From NCBI GenBank assembly GCA_947504115.1, contig CANNGH010000003.1, positions 1-64,000 of the forward strand: a stretch of DNA of 64,000 nt, written 5' to 3'. The DNA is from an uncultured Sedimentitalea sp. (GTDB taxonomy: Bacteria > Pseudomonadota > Alphaproteobacteria > Rhodobacterales > Rhodobacteraceae). The translations under genes and the position numbers were made by a program. The notes under the pieces are model-generated. The model saw only the letters and a program-made list of their open reading frames with translations, had not been told where the DNA came from and did no database searches. Shown here piece after piece: positions 1-9,764 of the stretch (positions are counted from its first letter, which is position 1; each line of letters starts with the position of its first letter).

Positions 1-326
<326 letters not shown>

Positions 327-352
327 CGCGTTGGCGCCCTTTTGCAATTATG

Positions 353-369
353 GGGTCGCGCGGCGACCC
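353..369. other. Hairpin between lipoprotein gene and tuf
   Basis: GGGTCGC (353-359), a 3-base loop and GCGACCC (363-369) form a perfect 7-bp stem in the 74-base gap between the lipoprotein stop and the tuf start. There is no U-tract on the minus strand, so it may be a weak or factor-assisted terminator or part of the tuf leader. The function is inferred only. Confidence 0.4.
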
Positions 370-400
370 GGTTTCCTTCACCGCGGGCCACATATTCAGT

Positions 401-1024
401 TCAGCGGGGAAAATCAAGCGCCCGCTGCGCCGCCGTGCTGGCCTGTGGCGCGGCGCCGGCGGCAGGCTTTTCCACCGCCCCGGACTCCGCGCCGAACCAT
501 CCGTTTTCGCTTCGTTGCTCCTCCAGCCATTTGCCGATCTGGTCCATGGCGTTTTCCGCAAGCCCCAGCATCTGTTCCTCCTTGCTGCGGTGGCGGCCCG
601 ACCCGATGAAGGCGGTTTCGCCGGTCGTGTCCTCGAGCACCTGGAAGGTCTCGACCTTTTCATTCAGCTTCTTGCCGGCGGCATCGTCCCAGACGGTCAG
701 GTTGATGATCAGCATCGAGCGCGGGTTGTAGATCAGCGGCACGCCCTTGGGAGCCAGCATGTAGCCCTCGACGCTCATCCCGAAATGATAGAGCTGGTCC
801 CCCTCGTAGCCGCCGAAGCGGCGATCCACGGCCGACGTCAGCACATCGACCCATTCCTGCTCCGTGGCATCGCGCGAGATCGGACCCTGCCGCATCTTGC
901 TGGCCACCACGATGTTGTGGCCCAGACGAAAATCGCCCAGATCGGCGGGCGGCTTGCCCTCGTTCGGATTTGCACAGGCGCCAAGCAGTGTCAGCGCCGT
1001 CAGAAGGGCAAGGATACGGGTCAT
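401..1024 (-). CDS. Uncharacterised lipoprotein
   Basis: A 207-residue protein with a lipoprotein signal: MTRILALLTALTLLGAC, lipobox LGAC, with the lipidated Cys at residue 17. The mature part has no domain I can name. It contains a mixed beta region around LIYNPRSMLIINLTVWDD, looks like a small periplasm-facing outer-membrane lipoprotein, and ends in an Ala/Pro-rich tail. The start at 1024 was chosen because the signal peptide begins there; the upstream in-frame extension is Arg-rich and not protein-like. It lies between parC and tuf on the same strand. Confidence 0.75.
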   Translation of the reverse strand: MTRILALLTALTLLGACANPNEGKPPADLGDFRLGHNIVVASKMRQGPISRDATEQEWVDVLTSAVDRRFGGYEGDQLYHFGMSVEGYMLAPKGVPLIYNPRSMLIINLTVWDDAAGKKLNEKVETFQVLEDTTGETAFIGSGRHRSKEEQMLGLAENAMDQIGKWLEEQRSENGWFGAESGAVEKPAAGAAPQASTAAQRALDFPR

Positions 1025-1110
1025 GGGGCTCTCTCGTTCGGGCGGTTGAGTGTGGAGGTAATCCAGATGGCGGCACGGTGCAAATGTCTTGCGTGCGTCG
1101 GGCGGATAAA

Positions 1111-1174
1111 CCGGGGGCTGCCGCCCCCATCGCCTGCGGCGATCCCCCCGCGGGTATTTGCAACCAGAAAGAAG
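1111..1174 (+). repeat. REP-like hairpin element, copy 1
   Basis: Two adjacent perfect hairpins, GGGGGC/GCCCCC (1113-1128) and ATCGCC/GGCGAT (1129-1143), are followed by a CCCCCCGCGGGTATTT block and an A-rich tail ending near 1174. The same layout recurs near 35807 and, inverted, near 46005. It sits between the 3' end of parC and the next gene downstream, so it could act as a transcript end. Confidence 0.6.
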
Positions 1175-1185
1175 CGCGGTGCGTG

Positions 1186-3525
1186 TCACTCGAACCGGTT
1201 GGTCCGCGGGAAGCCGTGAGGCGGACGTTTGCCGACGCCGGCACGCTTGCCCAGCCATTCGCCGAGGTCGGGTTCATGGCGCGTCTTGCCGCCGCCCATC
1301 TGCCAACTGAGCCCGCCGTTCCAGTCGAAAGTGGTGACATCGGACAGCCCGCCATCCAGTTCAAGCGCCCCCTGCTTGCCGCGCGCCATGTTGTATTTCT
1401 GCAGCCGCACGCCCTTGCCGCGCGTCATCTCGGGCATTTCGGAAACCGGAAAGACAAGGAATTTGCCGTTTTCCGAGATTACCGCCACGTGATCGCCGAC
1501 GACCGGCTTGCAGATTTTGGCGCGCGCGGCATCGCCGAGGTTCAGCACCTGCTTGCCCGAGCGGGTCTGCGCCACCACGTCGTTTTCCGGCACGACGAAC
1601 CCGTTGCCTGCCGAGGACGCGACCAGCAGCTTGCGGCCCGGTTCGTGGATGAACAGGTCGACGATTTCCGTCTCGTTGGGCAGATCGACCATCAGGCGCA
1701 GCGGTTCGCCCATGCCGCGCCCGCCGGGCAGGCTGGCGGCCGGGACCGTGTAGAAGCGGCCGTTGGAGCCGAACACCAGCAGGCGGTCGGTGGTTTCGGC
1801 GTGAAAGACGAAACGCGGGCCGTCGCCGTCCTTGAACTTCAACTCGCGGGTCAGGTCGATATGGCCGGTCATCGCCCGGATCCAGCCCATTTGCGAGCAG
1901 ACCACGGTGATCGGCTCGCGGTCGATCATCGCCTCGAGCGGGACATCGGGGGTTTCGCCGGCTTCGGCCATCAGGGTGCGGCGGGCGCCGCCGGGATAGT
2001 CCTTGCCGAACTGCTTTTTGGTGTTTTTCAACTGCTCGGAAATATGCGCCCATTGCAGCGCGGCGTCGTCCAGCAGATCCTCGAGTCCGGCGCGTTCCTC
2101 CATCAGTTCGGTCTGTTCGCGCAGCAATTCCAGCTCTTCCAGACGCCGCAAAGACCGCAGGCGCATGTTCAGGATCGCATCGACCTGCACTTCGCTGAGC
2201 GACATCTCGCCGCCGGGGGCGGGCGGCACGTAATCGGCCTCGTCCGTGGCGCGGACATGTTTGCGGCTCCAATCCTCGCGCATCAGCGCGGCCTTGGGAT
2301 CGTCGTCGTAGCGGATGATGTCGATCACGCGGTCAAGGTTGAGAAAGGCGACGATGAAGCCCTCGAGCACCTCGAGCCGGTGGTCGATCTTGCCAAGGCG
2401 GTGGCGCGAGCGGCGCAGCAGCACCTCCTGGCGGTGGTCGAGAAAGGCGCGCAGCACCTCCTTGAGCGAGCAGACCTTGGGCGTCACGCCATCAATCAGC
2501 ACGTTCATGTTCAGCGAGAACCGCACCTCGAGATCGCAGTTGCGGAACAGCATCCCCATCAGAACCTCGGGATCGACGTTCTTGCTGCGCGGTTCCAGCA
2601 GCATGCGGATGTCATCGGCGCTTTCGTCCCGGATATCGGCAAGGATCGGCAGCTTCTTGGTCTGGATCAGGTCGGCGATGCGCTCGATCAGCCGGGATTT
2701 CTGTACCTGATAGGGAATTTCGGTGACCACGATCTGCCATTGGCCGCGACCCAGATCCTCGACCTCCCATTTGCAGCGCAGGCGGAATGACCCGCGCCCG
2801 GTGCGATAGGCGGTCGCGATGTTTTCGGGCGGTTCGACGATCACGCCGCCGGTGGGGAAATCCGGGCCGGGAACGTAGTTCAGCAGCGTGTCGTCGCGCG
2901 CATCGGGGGTGCGGATCAGATGCAGGCAGGCGTCGCACAATTCGGCGATGTTATGCGGCGGGATATTGGTCGCCATGCCCACCGCGATGCCCGAAGAACC
3001 GTTGGCCAGCAGGTTGGGGAACTGCGCCGGCAGCACCACCGGTTCGGACAGCGTGCCGTCGTAATTGGGACGGAAATCGACCGCGTCCTCGTTCAGACCT
3101 TCCAGCAGCGCTTCGGCCACGATGGTCATCCGCGCTTCGGTGTATCGCGAGGCCGCCGGGTTATCGCCGTCGATGTTGCCGAAATTGCCCTGCCCGTCGA
3201 CCAGCGGGTAACGGACGTTGAAATCCTGCGCCAGTCGCGCCATCGCGTCATAGATCGCGGAGTCACCGTGCGGGTGATAATTGCCCATCACGTCGCCGCT
3301 GATCTTGGCGGATTTGCGGAACCCCCCGTTGCTGGCCAGACGCAGTTCGCGCATCGCATACAGGATGCGGCGGTGCACCGGCTTCAGCCCGTCGCGGGCA
3401 TCGGGCAGCGCGCGGTGCATGATGGTGGACAGCGCATAGGTCAGATACCGCTCGCCGATGGCGCGGCGCAGCGGTTCGGCATATTCGCCGGTCTTGGGGG
3501 TCGGGTCGTCTGTGAGATCGCTCAT
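1186..3525 (-). CDS. parC: DNA topoisomerase IV subunit A
   Basis: ParC, with ParE, decatenates daughter chromosomes by ATP-dependent double-strand passage. The product is 779 residues, typical for alphaproteobacterial ParC. The winged-helix breakage domain contains the catalytic Tyr128 in [11 protein letters not shown], and the quinolone-determining helix reads [12 protein letters not shown] with Ser89 and Asp93, i.e. the susceptible-type residues at those positions. The C-terminal half shows degenerate beta-pinwheel repeats such as GSNGRFYTV and SENGKFLVF. The lack of a clear GyrA box and the length near 750-780 favour ParC over GyrA. parE is not in the window. Confidence 0.95.
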   Translation of the reverse strand: MSDLTDDPTPKTGEYAEPLRRAIGERYLTYALSTIMHRALPDARDGLKPVHRRILYAMRELRLASNGGFRKSAKISGDVMGNYHPHGDSAIYDAMARLAQDFNVRYPLVDGQGNFGNIDGDNPAASRYTEARMTIVAEALLEGLNEDAVDFRPNYDGTLSEPVVLPAQFPNLLANGSSGIAVGMATNIPPHNIAELCDACLHLIRTPDARDDTLLNYVPGPDFPTGGVIVEPPENIATAYRTGRGSFRLRCKWEVEDLGRGQWQIVVTEIPYQVQKSRLIERIADLIQTKKLPILADIRDESADDIRMLLEPRSKNVDPEVLMGMLFRNCDLEVRFSLNMNVLIDGVTPKVCSLKEVLRAFLDHRQEVLLRRSRHRLGKIDHRLEVLEGFIVAFLNLDRVIDIIRYDDDPKAALMREDWSRKHVRATDEADYVPPAPGGEMSLSEVQVDAILNMRLRSLRRLEELELLREQTELMEERAGLEDLLDDAALQWAHISEQLKNTKKQFGKDYPGGARRTLMAEAGETPDVPLEAMIDREPITVVCSQMGWIRAMTGHIDLTRELKFKDGDGPRFVFHAETTDRLLVFGSNGRFYTVPAASLPGGRGMGEPLRLMVDLPNETEIVDLFIHEPGRKLLVASSAGNGFVVPENDVVAQTRSGKQVLNLGDAARAKICKPVVGDHVAVISENGKFLVFPVSEMPEMTRGKGVRLQKYNMARGKQGALELDGGLSDVTTFDWNGGLSWQMGGGKTRHEPDLGEWLGKRAGVGKRPPHGFPRTNRFE

Positions 3526-3677
3526 GCGCGCCGTGATACGCTGGCAATGCGCGCCCGTAAAGCCACGCCGTGAGCGCGCAGGCGATATCGAATCGTCGCG
3601 CGATATGGTAGAATGCGGAACCGGACAGTCTGCCGTTGGTTGTGTTTACGGGGTATGTTTTGTTTGGGGGTCGCGTT

Positions 3678-4244
3678 GTGAAACGCTTTATCGTTCTGAC
3701 GTTCTTTTTTCTGGGCTGGGCTTTCTACGAGATGAGCGGGGGCAGCGATTTCCGCCCGCCCGAACCGCCTGTCACCATTGCGCAGGCGCCGGACCCGGCA
3801 AGCGCGGACGAAATCACGGCACGGCCCGTAATCGCGAACCTGCGGCCCGAACCGGCAAAGCGGCAAAGGCCGGACGATCCCGCGCGGGCGAATGCGCTGC
3901 GCGCCAGCCTCGAGACGGCGCCGGCGATCTTTTCCGATCCGCTCGACGATTTCGACGCCGGCGACTCGGTGCAACTGGCCGCGTTGGAGTCGCGCGATCT
4001 GGCCCTCGGCGGCCCGGATCCGGATGAACCGCAACAACGCCCCTCCGATATCCGGCCGGTGATCGGCACCCATGTGAACATGCGGCAGGGGCCGGGAACG
4101 ACGTATCCGGTGATCGCCCGGATGAACCTTGGCGACGAGGTCGAGGTGCTGAGCGATCCCGGCAACGGCTGGCTGCGGCTGCGAGACCTGCGTGACAGGC
4201 GGATGGGGTGGATCGCGGCATCGCTGATCGGCAAAGGCCGTTGA
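3678..4244 (+). CDS. SH3-domain protein with N-terminal membrane anchor
   Basis: A 188-residue protein beginning with the hydrophobic segment (V)KRFIVLTFFFLGWAFYEMSGG, likely a signal anchor. A Pro/Ala-rich linker follows, then a C-terminal bacterial SH3 domain (about residues 128-185) with the typical core HVNMRQGPGTTYPVI and WLRLRD. Such domains often bind peptidoglycan or cell-wall partners. I chose the GTG at 3678, preceded by GGGGG, because the hydrophobic segment starts there; an ATG at 3636 would put 14 residues in front of it. It is transcribed away from parC. Confidence 0.8.
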   Translation: MKRFIVLTFFFLGWAFYEMSGGSDFRPPEPPVTIAQAPDPASADEITARPVIANLRPEPAKRQRPDDPARANALRASLETAPAIFSDPLDDFDAGDSVQLAALESRDLALGGPDPDEPQQRPSDIRPVIGTHVNMRQGPGTTYPVIARMNLGDEVEVLSDPGNGWLRLRDLRDRRMGWIAASLIGKGR

Positions 4245-4313
4245 GCACGACGCTTGCCTCGGGGGCGCGCAACCGGCATAGCTGCACGCCGACGCATATG
4301 ACGGGCGGGCGGA

Positions 4314-5141
4314 ATGCAGAGATCCATCCTTATCACCGGGTGCTCCTCGGGGATCGGCGCGGACGCGGCGCATGGATTGCGCGCGCGCGGCTGGCGGGTC
4401 TTTGCCTCCTGCCGGCAGGAGGACGATTGCGCGCGATTGCGCGGCGACGGGTTTGACAGCCCCCGGATCGATTATTGCGACGAGGGATCCATCCGCGACG
4501 GTCTGGCCGAGGTGCTGGAGGCGACGGGCGGAACGCTGGATGCGCTGTTCAACAACGGCGCGCACCAGATGGCCGGGCTGGTCGAGGATCTGCCCCGCGA
4601 CGGGATGCGCGCGATCTTCGAGGCGAACCTGCTGGGCTGGCACGACCTGACGCGGCAGGTGATCCCCGTCATGCGCGCGCAGGGGCATGGGCGGATCGTG
4701 CAATGTTCCTCGGGGCTCGGCCTTGTCGCGATCCCGTGGCGCGGGGCCTATATCGCCACCAAGTTCGCGCTGGAAGGGCTGAGCGACACGATGCGCGTCG
4801 AACTGCGCGGCACCGGCATCCATGTCGTTTTGATCGAGCCGGGACCGATCACAACCAAGTTCCGCGAAAAGGGCATCCCCTATTTCGAGCGTTACATAGA
4901 TTGGAAAAACGCGGCCCGGCGCGCCGATTACGAAACCCGGCTGATCCCGCGCATGTATCAGGGCGGCGGCCCAGATCTGTTCGAGCTTGCCCCCGCCGCG
5001 GTCACCACCAAACTGATCCGGGCATTGGACAGCCCCAACCCCAGACCGCGGTATTACGTCACCACGGCGACCTATTTCGGCGGCTATCTGCGCCGCGTGC
5101 TGTCGGCCCGGATGATCGACCGGATCGTGGCGCGGATCTGA
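4314..5141 (+). CDS. Short-chain dehydrogenase/reductase
   Basis: A classical SDR of 275 residues. The NAD(P)-binding motif TGCSSGIG is at residues 8-15, an NNG variant of the NNAG motif at 80-82, catalytic Ser around 132-133, and YIATK places Tyr146 and Lys150. The long C-terminal segment after PGPITT resembles SDRs acting on retinol, steroid or lipid-like substrates, but the substrate cannot be read from sequence. It follows the SH3 gene on the same strand after 69 bases. Confidence 0.88.
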   Translation: MQRSILITGCSSGIGADAAHGLRARGWRVFASCRQEDDCARLRGDGFDSPRIDYCDEGSIRDGLAEVLEATGGTLDALFNNGAHQMAGLVEDLPRDGMRAIFEANLLGWHDLTRQVIPVMRAQGHGRIVQCSSGLGLVAIPWRGAYIATKFALEGLSDTMRVELRGTGIHVVLIEPGPITTKFREKGIPYFERYIDWKNAARRADYETRLIPRMYQGGGPDLFELAPAAVTTKLIRALDSPNPRPRYYVTTATYFGGYLRRVLSARMIDRIVARI

Positions 5142-5208
5142 AAAAGCGGTTCGCCTTTTGGCCCCTCATGCGCTAGGTGATGCAGGAACAACCAGGAAGC
5201 CAAAGCGC

Positions 5209-5412
5209 ATGGACGACCCCTTTTTCGTTGTGGTTCTGATATCGGTATTGGCCGTTGCGGTCATTTTGATGATCGGTATCGGCGGCTTTGCCAAAGGGGG
5301 AAGCTTCAACCGCAAATACGGCAACAAGATGATGCGCCTGCGGATCGTGGCGCAATTGATCGCGGTCGTGCTGATCGCGATCTATGTATGGACACGCGGA
5401 TTCAGAGGATAG
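5209..5412 (+). CDS. Twin-transmembrane small protein (HIG1-like)
   Basis: A 67-residue protein with two hydrophobic helices, FFVVVLISVLAVAVILMIGI and RIVAQLIAVVLIAIYVW, joined by a short charged loop (NRKYGNKMMRLR) of the HIG1 type. In mitochondria HIG1 proteins attach to respiratory complexes; in alphaproteobacteria this small protein commonly precedes a cobalamin adenosyltransferase gene, as here (4 bases apart). Its bacterial function is not established. The ATG at 5209 has an AGGAAG ribosome site upstream. Confidence 0.75.
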   Translation: MDDPFFVVVLISVLAVAVILMIGIGGFAKGGSFNRKYGNKMMRLRIVAQLIAVVLIAIYVWTRGFRG

Positions 5413-5416
5413 AAAC

Positions 5417-5989
5417 ATGGTCGTCCTGAACAAGATTTACACACGCACCGGCGATGCGGGACAGACGGCGCTGGGGGATGGCGCGCGGGTCGCGAAATAT
5501 TCCGACCGTGTCGCCGCCTATGGCACCACGGACGAATTGAACTCGATGCTGGGGGTCGCGCGGCTGCATGCGGATGGCGAAACCGACACCGCGCTGTCGC
5601 GCATCCAGAACGACCTGTTCGATCTGGGCGCCGATCTGTGCCGTCCCGACATGGCAAGCGACGAAACGGCCGAATACCCACCGCTGCGCGTCAATGACGA
5701 GATGGTCAAGCGCCTGGAAACCGAGATCGACCTGATGAACACCAGCCTCGATCCGCTGCGCAGCTTCATCCTGCCGGGCGGCACGGCGCTGGCCGCGCAT
5801 CTGCATGTCTGCCGCACCGTATCGCGCAGGGCCGAGCGGCTGGCCGTCGAACTGGCCGCGAGCGAGGACGTCAACGGCGCCGCGATCCGCTATCTCAACC
5901 GCCTCAGCGACTGGTTCTTCGTGGCCGCGCGCATGGCCAACAATGGCGGCAAGGACGACGTGTTGTGGGTTCCGGGGGCGAACCGGTGA
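5417..5989 (+). CDS. pduO: Cob(I)alamin adenosyltransferase, PduO type
   Basis: This enzyme transfers the 5'-deoxyadenosyl group of ATP to cob(I)alamin to make coenzyme B12. The 190-residue protein begins with the PduO ATP-binding signature KIYTRTGDAGQT, followed by GDGARVAKYSDRV and YGTTDELNS. The conserved helix RRAERL and the C-terminal RYLNRLSDWFFVAAR are also present. It probably supplies AdoCbl to the B12-dependent mutases of the methylmalonyl- and ethylmalonyl-CoA routes, which fits the etf and acyl-CoA dehydrogenase genes nearby. Confidence 0.93.
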   Translation: MVVLNKIYTRTGDAGQTALGDGARVAKYSDRVAAYGTTDELNSMLGVARLHADGETDTALSRIQNDLFDLGADLCRPDMASDETAEYPPLRVNDEMVKRLETEIDLMNTSLDPLRSFILPGGTALAAHLHVCRTVSRRAERLAVELAASEDVNGAAIRYLNRLSDWFFVAARMANNGGKDDVLWVPGANR

Positions 5990-6122
5990 AATCCGACGCC
6001 GCGTTGCCCGCGTGACGTGACGATTTTGCCCTGTTTTCACGCGCAACGGCCCGCTATCAAACGTGGGAGTGTTTTTTGAAACGAGTCGCTGGCGGCTCGA
6101 CAATACGAGGAGAGAACCGCAG

Positions 6123-6881
6123 ATGAAGGTATTGGTGCCTGTCAAGCGTGTGATCGACTATAACGTGAAGGTCCGCGTCAAGGCGGACGGAAGCGGCGTC
6201 GATCTGGCCAACGTCAAGATGTCGATGAACCCCTTCGACGAGATCGCCGTCGAAGAGGCGATCCGCCTGAAAGAGGCCGGCAAGGCCGAAGAGATCGTCG
6301 CGGTTTCCATCGGCGTGAAGCAGGCGCAGGAAACGCTGCGCACGGCGCTGGCGATGGGTGCCGACCGCGCCATTCTGGTGGTCGCCGCCGAGGACGTGCA
6401 TCAGGATATCGAACCGCTGGCCGTCGCCAAGATCCTGGCCAAGATCGTCGAGGAGGAACAGCCGGGGCTGGTCATCGCGGGCAAGCAGGCGATCGACAAC
6501 GACATGAACGCGACGGGGCAGATGCTGGCCGCGCTTCTGGGCTGGAGCCAGGGCACCTTCGCCTCCAATCTCGATATCGAGGGCGATCACGCCCTGGTCA
6601 CGCGCGAGGTCGATGGCGGCTTGCAGACCATCAAGGTGAAGATGCCCACCATCGTCACCGTCGATCTGCGCCTGAACGAGCCGCGTTATGCCTCGCTGCC
6701 CAACATCATGAAGGCCAAGAAAAAGCCGCTGGATGAAAAGACCGCTGCCGATTACGGTGTCGATGTCAGCCCGCGTCTGGAAATCGTCAAGACCGCCGAA
6801 CCGCCCCAGCGCGCTGCCGGGATCAAGGTGGACTCGGTCGATGAACTTGTTGCGAAACTCAAAGAAGCGGGGGCTGTGTGA
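6123..6881 (+). CDS. etfB: Electron transfer flavoprotein, beta subunit
   Basis: The small subunit of ETF (252 residues) binds AMP and, with EtfA, accepts electrons from acyl-CoA dehydrogenases and passes them to ETF-quinone oxidoreductase. It begins [16 protein letters not shown] and contains the beta-subunit signature around [20 protein letters not shown] with the recognition-loop Leu region. A strong AGGAG ribosome site lies upstream of 6123. The stop TGA shares one base with the etfA ATG, implying translational coupling. Confidence 0.97.
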   Translation: MKVLVPVKRVIDYNVKVRVKADGSGVDLANVKMSMNPFDEIAVEEAIRLKEAGKAEEIVAVSIGVKQAQETLRTALAMGADRAILVVAAEDVHQDIEPLAVAKILAKIVEEEQPGLVIAGKQAIDNDMNATGQMLAALLGWSQGTFASNLDIEGDHALVTREVDGGLQTIKVKMPTIVTVDLRLNEPRYASLPNIMKAKKKPLDEKTAADYGVDVSPRLEIVKTAEPPQRAAGIKVDSVDELVAKLKEAGAV

Positions 6882-7810
6882 TGGCTGTTCTTCTCCTTGC
6901 CGAAGTGACCGATGGCGAACTCGCGCTTGACGCGACCTCCAAGGCCGTGACCGCCGCAGCCCAGATGGGCGAGGTCACCGCACTGTGCTGCGGCGCAAGT
7001 GCCGCCGCCGCGGGTGAGGCCGCCGCAAAGATCGCCGGCGTCGCCAAGGTGCTGGTCGCCGAAGACGAAAGCCTGGGCCACCGCATGGCGGAAACCACGG
7101 CGGCCCTGATCGTCAGCCTTGCGGGCGATTACGACCACATCGTGGCCCCGGCCACCACCGATGCCAAGAACGTGCTGCCGCGCGTGGCCGCATTGCTGGA
7201 TGTGATGGTGATTTCCGATGTCTCGGGCGTGGTCGATGGCGACACGTTCGAACGCCCGATCTATGCCGGCAACGCCGTGCAGACGGTGAAATCGAAGGAC
7301 GCCAAAAAGGTCGTGTCGATCCGCACATCCACCTTCGACGCCGCAGGCGATCAGGATGCCGCACCGGTCGAAACAATCGCGGCGGCGGAAAATCCCGGCC
7401 TGTCGGAATGGGTCGAGGACAAGGTTGCCGAAAGCGACCGGCCGGAACTGACCAGCGCCGGCGTCGTCGTCTCGGGCGGGCGCGGTCTGGGCTCGGAAGA
7501 GGATTTCGCGCTGATCGAGAAACTGGCCGACAAGCTGGGCGGCGCCGTCGGAGCCTCGCGCGCGGCGGTCGATTCGGGCTATGCCCCGAACGACTGGCAG
7601 GTGGGCCAGACCGGCAAGGTGGTTGCCCCCGCGCTTTACGTCGCCGTCGGCATCTCGGGTGCGATTCAGCACCTCGCGGGCATGAAGGACAGCAAGATCA
7701 TCGTCGCGATCAACAAGGACGAAGAGGCGCCGATCTTTCAGGTGGCCGATTACGGACTGGTCGCCGACCTGTTCACTGCCGTGCCGGAACTGATCGAAAA
7801 ACTCGGCTGA
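6881..7810 (+). CDS. etfA: Electron transfer flavoprotein, alpha subunit
   Basis: The large ETF subunit (309 residues) carries FAD in its C-terminal domain: the run [12 protein letters not shown], then [20 protein letters not shown] and [12 protein letters not shown] forms the classical EtfA FAD site, about residues 200-275. The ATG at 6881 overlaps the etfB stop. A strong hairpin terminator follows 28 bases after the stop. Likely electron donors in this window include the acyl-CoA dehydrogenase at 17217. Confidence 0.97.
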   Translation: MAVLLLAEVTDGELALDATSKAVTAAAQMGEVTALCCGASAAAAGEAAAKIAGVAKVLVAEDESLGHRMAETTAALIVSLAGDYDHIVAPATTDAKNVLPRVAALLDVMVISDVSGVVDGDTFERPIYAGNAVQTVKSKDAKKVVSIRTSTFDAAGDQDAAPVETIAAAENPGLSEWVEDKVAESDRPELTSAGVVVSGGRGLGSEEDFALIEKLADKLGGAVGASRAAVDSGYAPNDWQVGQTGKVVAPALYVAVGISGAIQHLAGMKDSKIIVAINKDEEAPIFQVADYGLVADLFTAVPELIEKLG

Positions 7811-7838
7811 TCCGCTCGCGATTCGCAACGCTTTCCAG

Positions 7839-7864
7839 GGCCCGCCGCAACCGGCGGGCCTTTT
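7839..7864 (+). terminator. Rho-independent terminator after etfA
   Basis: GGCCCGCCG (7839-7847), loop CAAC and CGGCGGGCC (7852-7860) form a perfect 9-bp GC stem followed by TTTT. The T-run touches the stop codon of the convergent gene at 7864, so the hairpin lies just past the ends of both genes. Confidence 0.9.
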
Positions 7865-8697
7865 CATTTGTGCGTCTGAAGGGCTGGTTCCGCCAACAGG
7901 CGGTCGGCGATGACGCGGTGCATCGCCGGTCCGATCAGTTGCCCGGCCCCAGGTCGTTGCAGCGGCGTGCAGCGCATCTGCCCGACCTCCCCCACAGCTT
8001 CCGACGCGGCGACCGCAACCTCGACCAGACCGGCACATTCCCGCCCCAGAGCGTCGAGCATGTCGCGCCTGATCAGCAGCGGGTTCGCCCTGAGCGGCGC
8101 AACCTTTTGCGCCGCCTCCGGGCCGGCATAGCGCAGCCACAGCAGCATCACCGGCACGTCGATCGCCGCAATCAAGGCACGCATCCGCAGCAGCCATGTC
8201 TGCTCCAGCGCGGCCCGTACCGTCGCAAACCGTTCGGGCGAGCGGCGGTAAAGACTGAGAAGCAGATGAGTGTTGAAATGAAACTCGGTAAAATCCACCT
8301 CGGGGAACAGCGCCCGCAATTCCGGCGTTGCGGTCAAGAACCGGTCGTTCCGGCGCGGATGAACCCGGTAATAGGAATTGCCGAGATTCTGGGCGCCAGA
8401 CACCTGTATCACCGCCAGATCCGCGCCGCGCGTGATCGACAGCAGATCATCATCCTGCAAATAGGCATCCAGCCCGCCATTCAGGCACCCCAGATTGACA
8501 CAATCCCGTCCCAGATCGCGCTCGATCAGCGACACGAAAGGATCGGCGACGAACCTGCCATAGGTCTCCTGCCCCCCCAGAAAGGCCAGATACCCCCGAC
8601 CGGGATCACGCAGCGGGCCGCGGCATTGCAGACGCGATGCGCCATACCGGCAGGATATTTCCTCGGGCGCAAGCGCGCCCTTCTCCTCATAGCTCAT
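7864..8697 (-). CDS. DUF6473-like protein, unknown function
   Basis: A 277-residue protein that begins [14 protein letters not shown]. It has a pattern seen in DUF6473 proteins of Rhodobacteraceae: a GPxRDP-type loop, [29 protein letters not shown] and [27 protein letters not shown]. The region resembles an SGNH/GDSL-hydrolase-like fold, but I cannot place a catalytic triad with confidence. A polysaccharide-biosynthesis link has been suggested for such proteins only by annotation. It is convergent with etfA and divergent from the hydroxyacyl-CoA dehydrogenase gene. Confidence 0.7.
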   Translation of the reverse strand: MSYEEKGALAPEEISCRYGASRLQCRGPLRDPGRGYLAFLGGQETYGRFVADPFVSLIERDLGRDCVNLGCLNGGLDAYLQDDDLLSITRGADLAVIQVSGAQNLGNSYYRVHPRRNDRFLTATPELRALFPEVDFTEFHFNTHLLLSLYRRSPERFATVRAALEQTWLLRMRALIAAIDVPVMLLWLRYAGPEAAQKVAPLRANPLLIRRDMLDALGRECAGLVEVAVAASEAVGEVGQMRCTPLQRPGAGQLIGPAMHRVIADRLLAEPALQTHK

Positions 8698-8857
8698 GAG
8701 TATCACCACAATCACCTTGCCCGCGCACAGGTTTGCCTTGCGTTCCTTGCGATTCGGTCAATGCGCGGATTTGCGGCAAATTGGCGGCATCACGGCCCCT
8801 TGTGGCACCCCCCGCAAGGCCGATAAGGTGCCGCGGAACAACAGAAGGGCGCGGGCC

Positions 8858-9733
8858 ATGAGCATTCAGACAATCGGCGTGATCGGAGCGGGACAGATGG
8901 GCAACGGCATCGCCCATGTCATGGCGCTGGCCGGATATGACGTGCTGATGACCGATATCAGCCAGAACGCACTGGACGAGGCGCTGGCCCTTATCGACGG
9001 CAACATGTCGCGTCAGGCCAGTCGCGGAAAAATCACGCAGGACGCGATGGCCGATGCGATGAAACGGATCCGGACCACGCTGAAACTTTCCGATCTGGGC
9101 GATGTCGATCTGGTGATCGAGGCCGCGACCGAGCGCGAAAGCGTGAAACAGGCGATCTTCGAGGATCTGCAACCGCATCTCAAGCCCGAGACCATCCTGA
9201 CGTCGAACACCTCCTCGATCTCGATCACCCGGCTGGCCAGCCGGACCGACCGCCCCGAACGGTTCATGGGGTTCCATTTCATGAACCCCGTTCCGGTGAT
9301 GCAACTGGTCGAACTGATCCGCGGCATCGCCACCGACGAGGCGACCTACAATGCCTGCAAGGAGGTGGTGGACCGGCTGAACAAGACCTCCGCCTCGGCC
9401 GAGGATTTTCCCGGCTTCATCGTCAACCGCATCCTGATGCCGATGATAAACGAAGCGGTCTATACCCTCTACGAGGGCGTCGGCAGCGTGCTTTCCATCG
9501 ACGAATCGATGAAGCTGGGCGCGAACCACCCGATGGGGCCGCTGGAACTGGCCGATTTCATCGGGCTGGATACGTGCCTTGCGATCATGAACGTGCTGCA
9601 TGACGGATTGGCGGACACGAAATACCGCCCCTGCCCGCTTTTGACGAAATATGTCGAGGCGGGATGGCTGGGCCGCAAGACGGATCGCGGGTTCTACGAT
9701 TATCGCGGTGACGTGCCGGTGCCGACGCGCTGA
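8858..9733 (+). CDS. hbd: 3-hydroxybutyryl-CoA dehydrogenase
   Basis: An NAD(P)-dependent oxidation of 3-hydroxyacyl-CoA to 3-ketoacyl-CoA, here of the single-domain short-chain type (291 residues). The N-terminal Rossmann motif GVIGAGQMGNGIA is at residues 7-19, the catalytic His140 in GFHFMNPVPVMQ, and the dimerisation helices include FIVNRILMPMINEA. The C-terminal GWLGRKTDRGFYDY is characteristic of the family. The ATG at 8858 follows an AGAAGGGC site. With etfBA upstream it fits fatty-acid, PHB or ethylmalonyl-pathway metabolism. Confidence 0.94.
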   Translation: MSIQTIGVIGAGQMGNGIAHVMALAGYDVLMTDISQNALDEALALIDGNMSRQASRGKITQDAMADAMKRIRTTLKLSDLGDVDLVIEAATERESVKQAIFEDLQPHLKPETILTSNTSSISITRLASRTDRPERFMGFHFMNPVPVMQLVELIRGIATDEATYNACKEVVDRLNKTSASAEDFPGFIVNRILMPMINEAVYTLYEGVGSVLSIDESMKLGANHPMGPLELADFIGLDTCLAIMNVLHDGLADTKYRPCPLLTKYVEAGWLGRKTDRGFYDYRGDVPVPTR

Positions 9734-9764
9734 GGCGGCTTGCGAAAGCGCGGTTCAGGCGCGA

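Noticed and set aside
401-1258. Longer start for the lipoprotein gene at 1258
   Set aside because: The extension overlaps parC and is Arg/Pro-rich; the signal peptide and lipobox start at 1024.
970-2790. Long plus-strand frame of 606 codons opposite parC
   Set aside because: It is the antisense shadow of parC in GC-rich codons; the product is rich in His, Gln and Arg, with no domain, and parC is certain.
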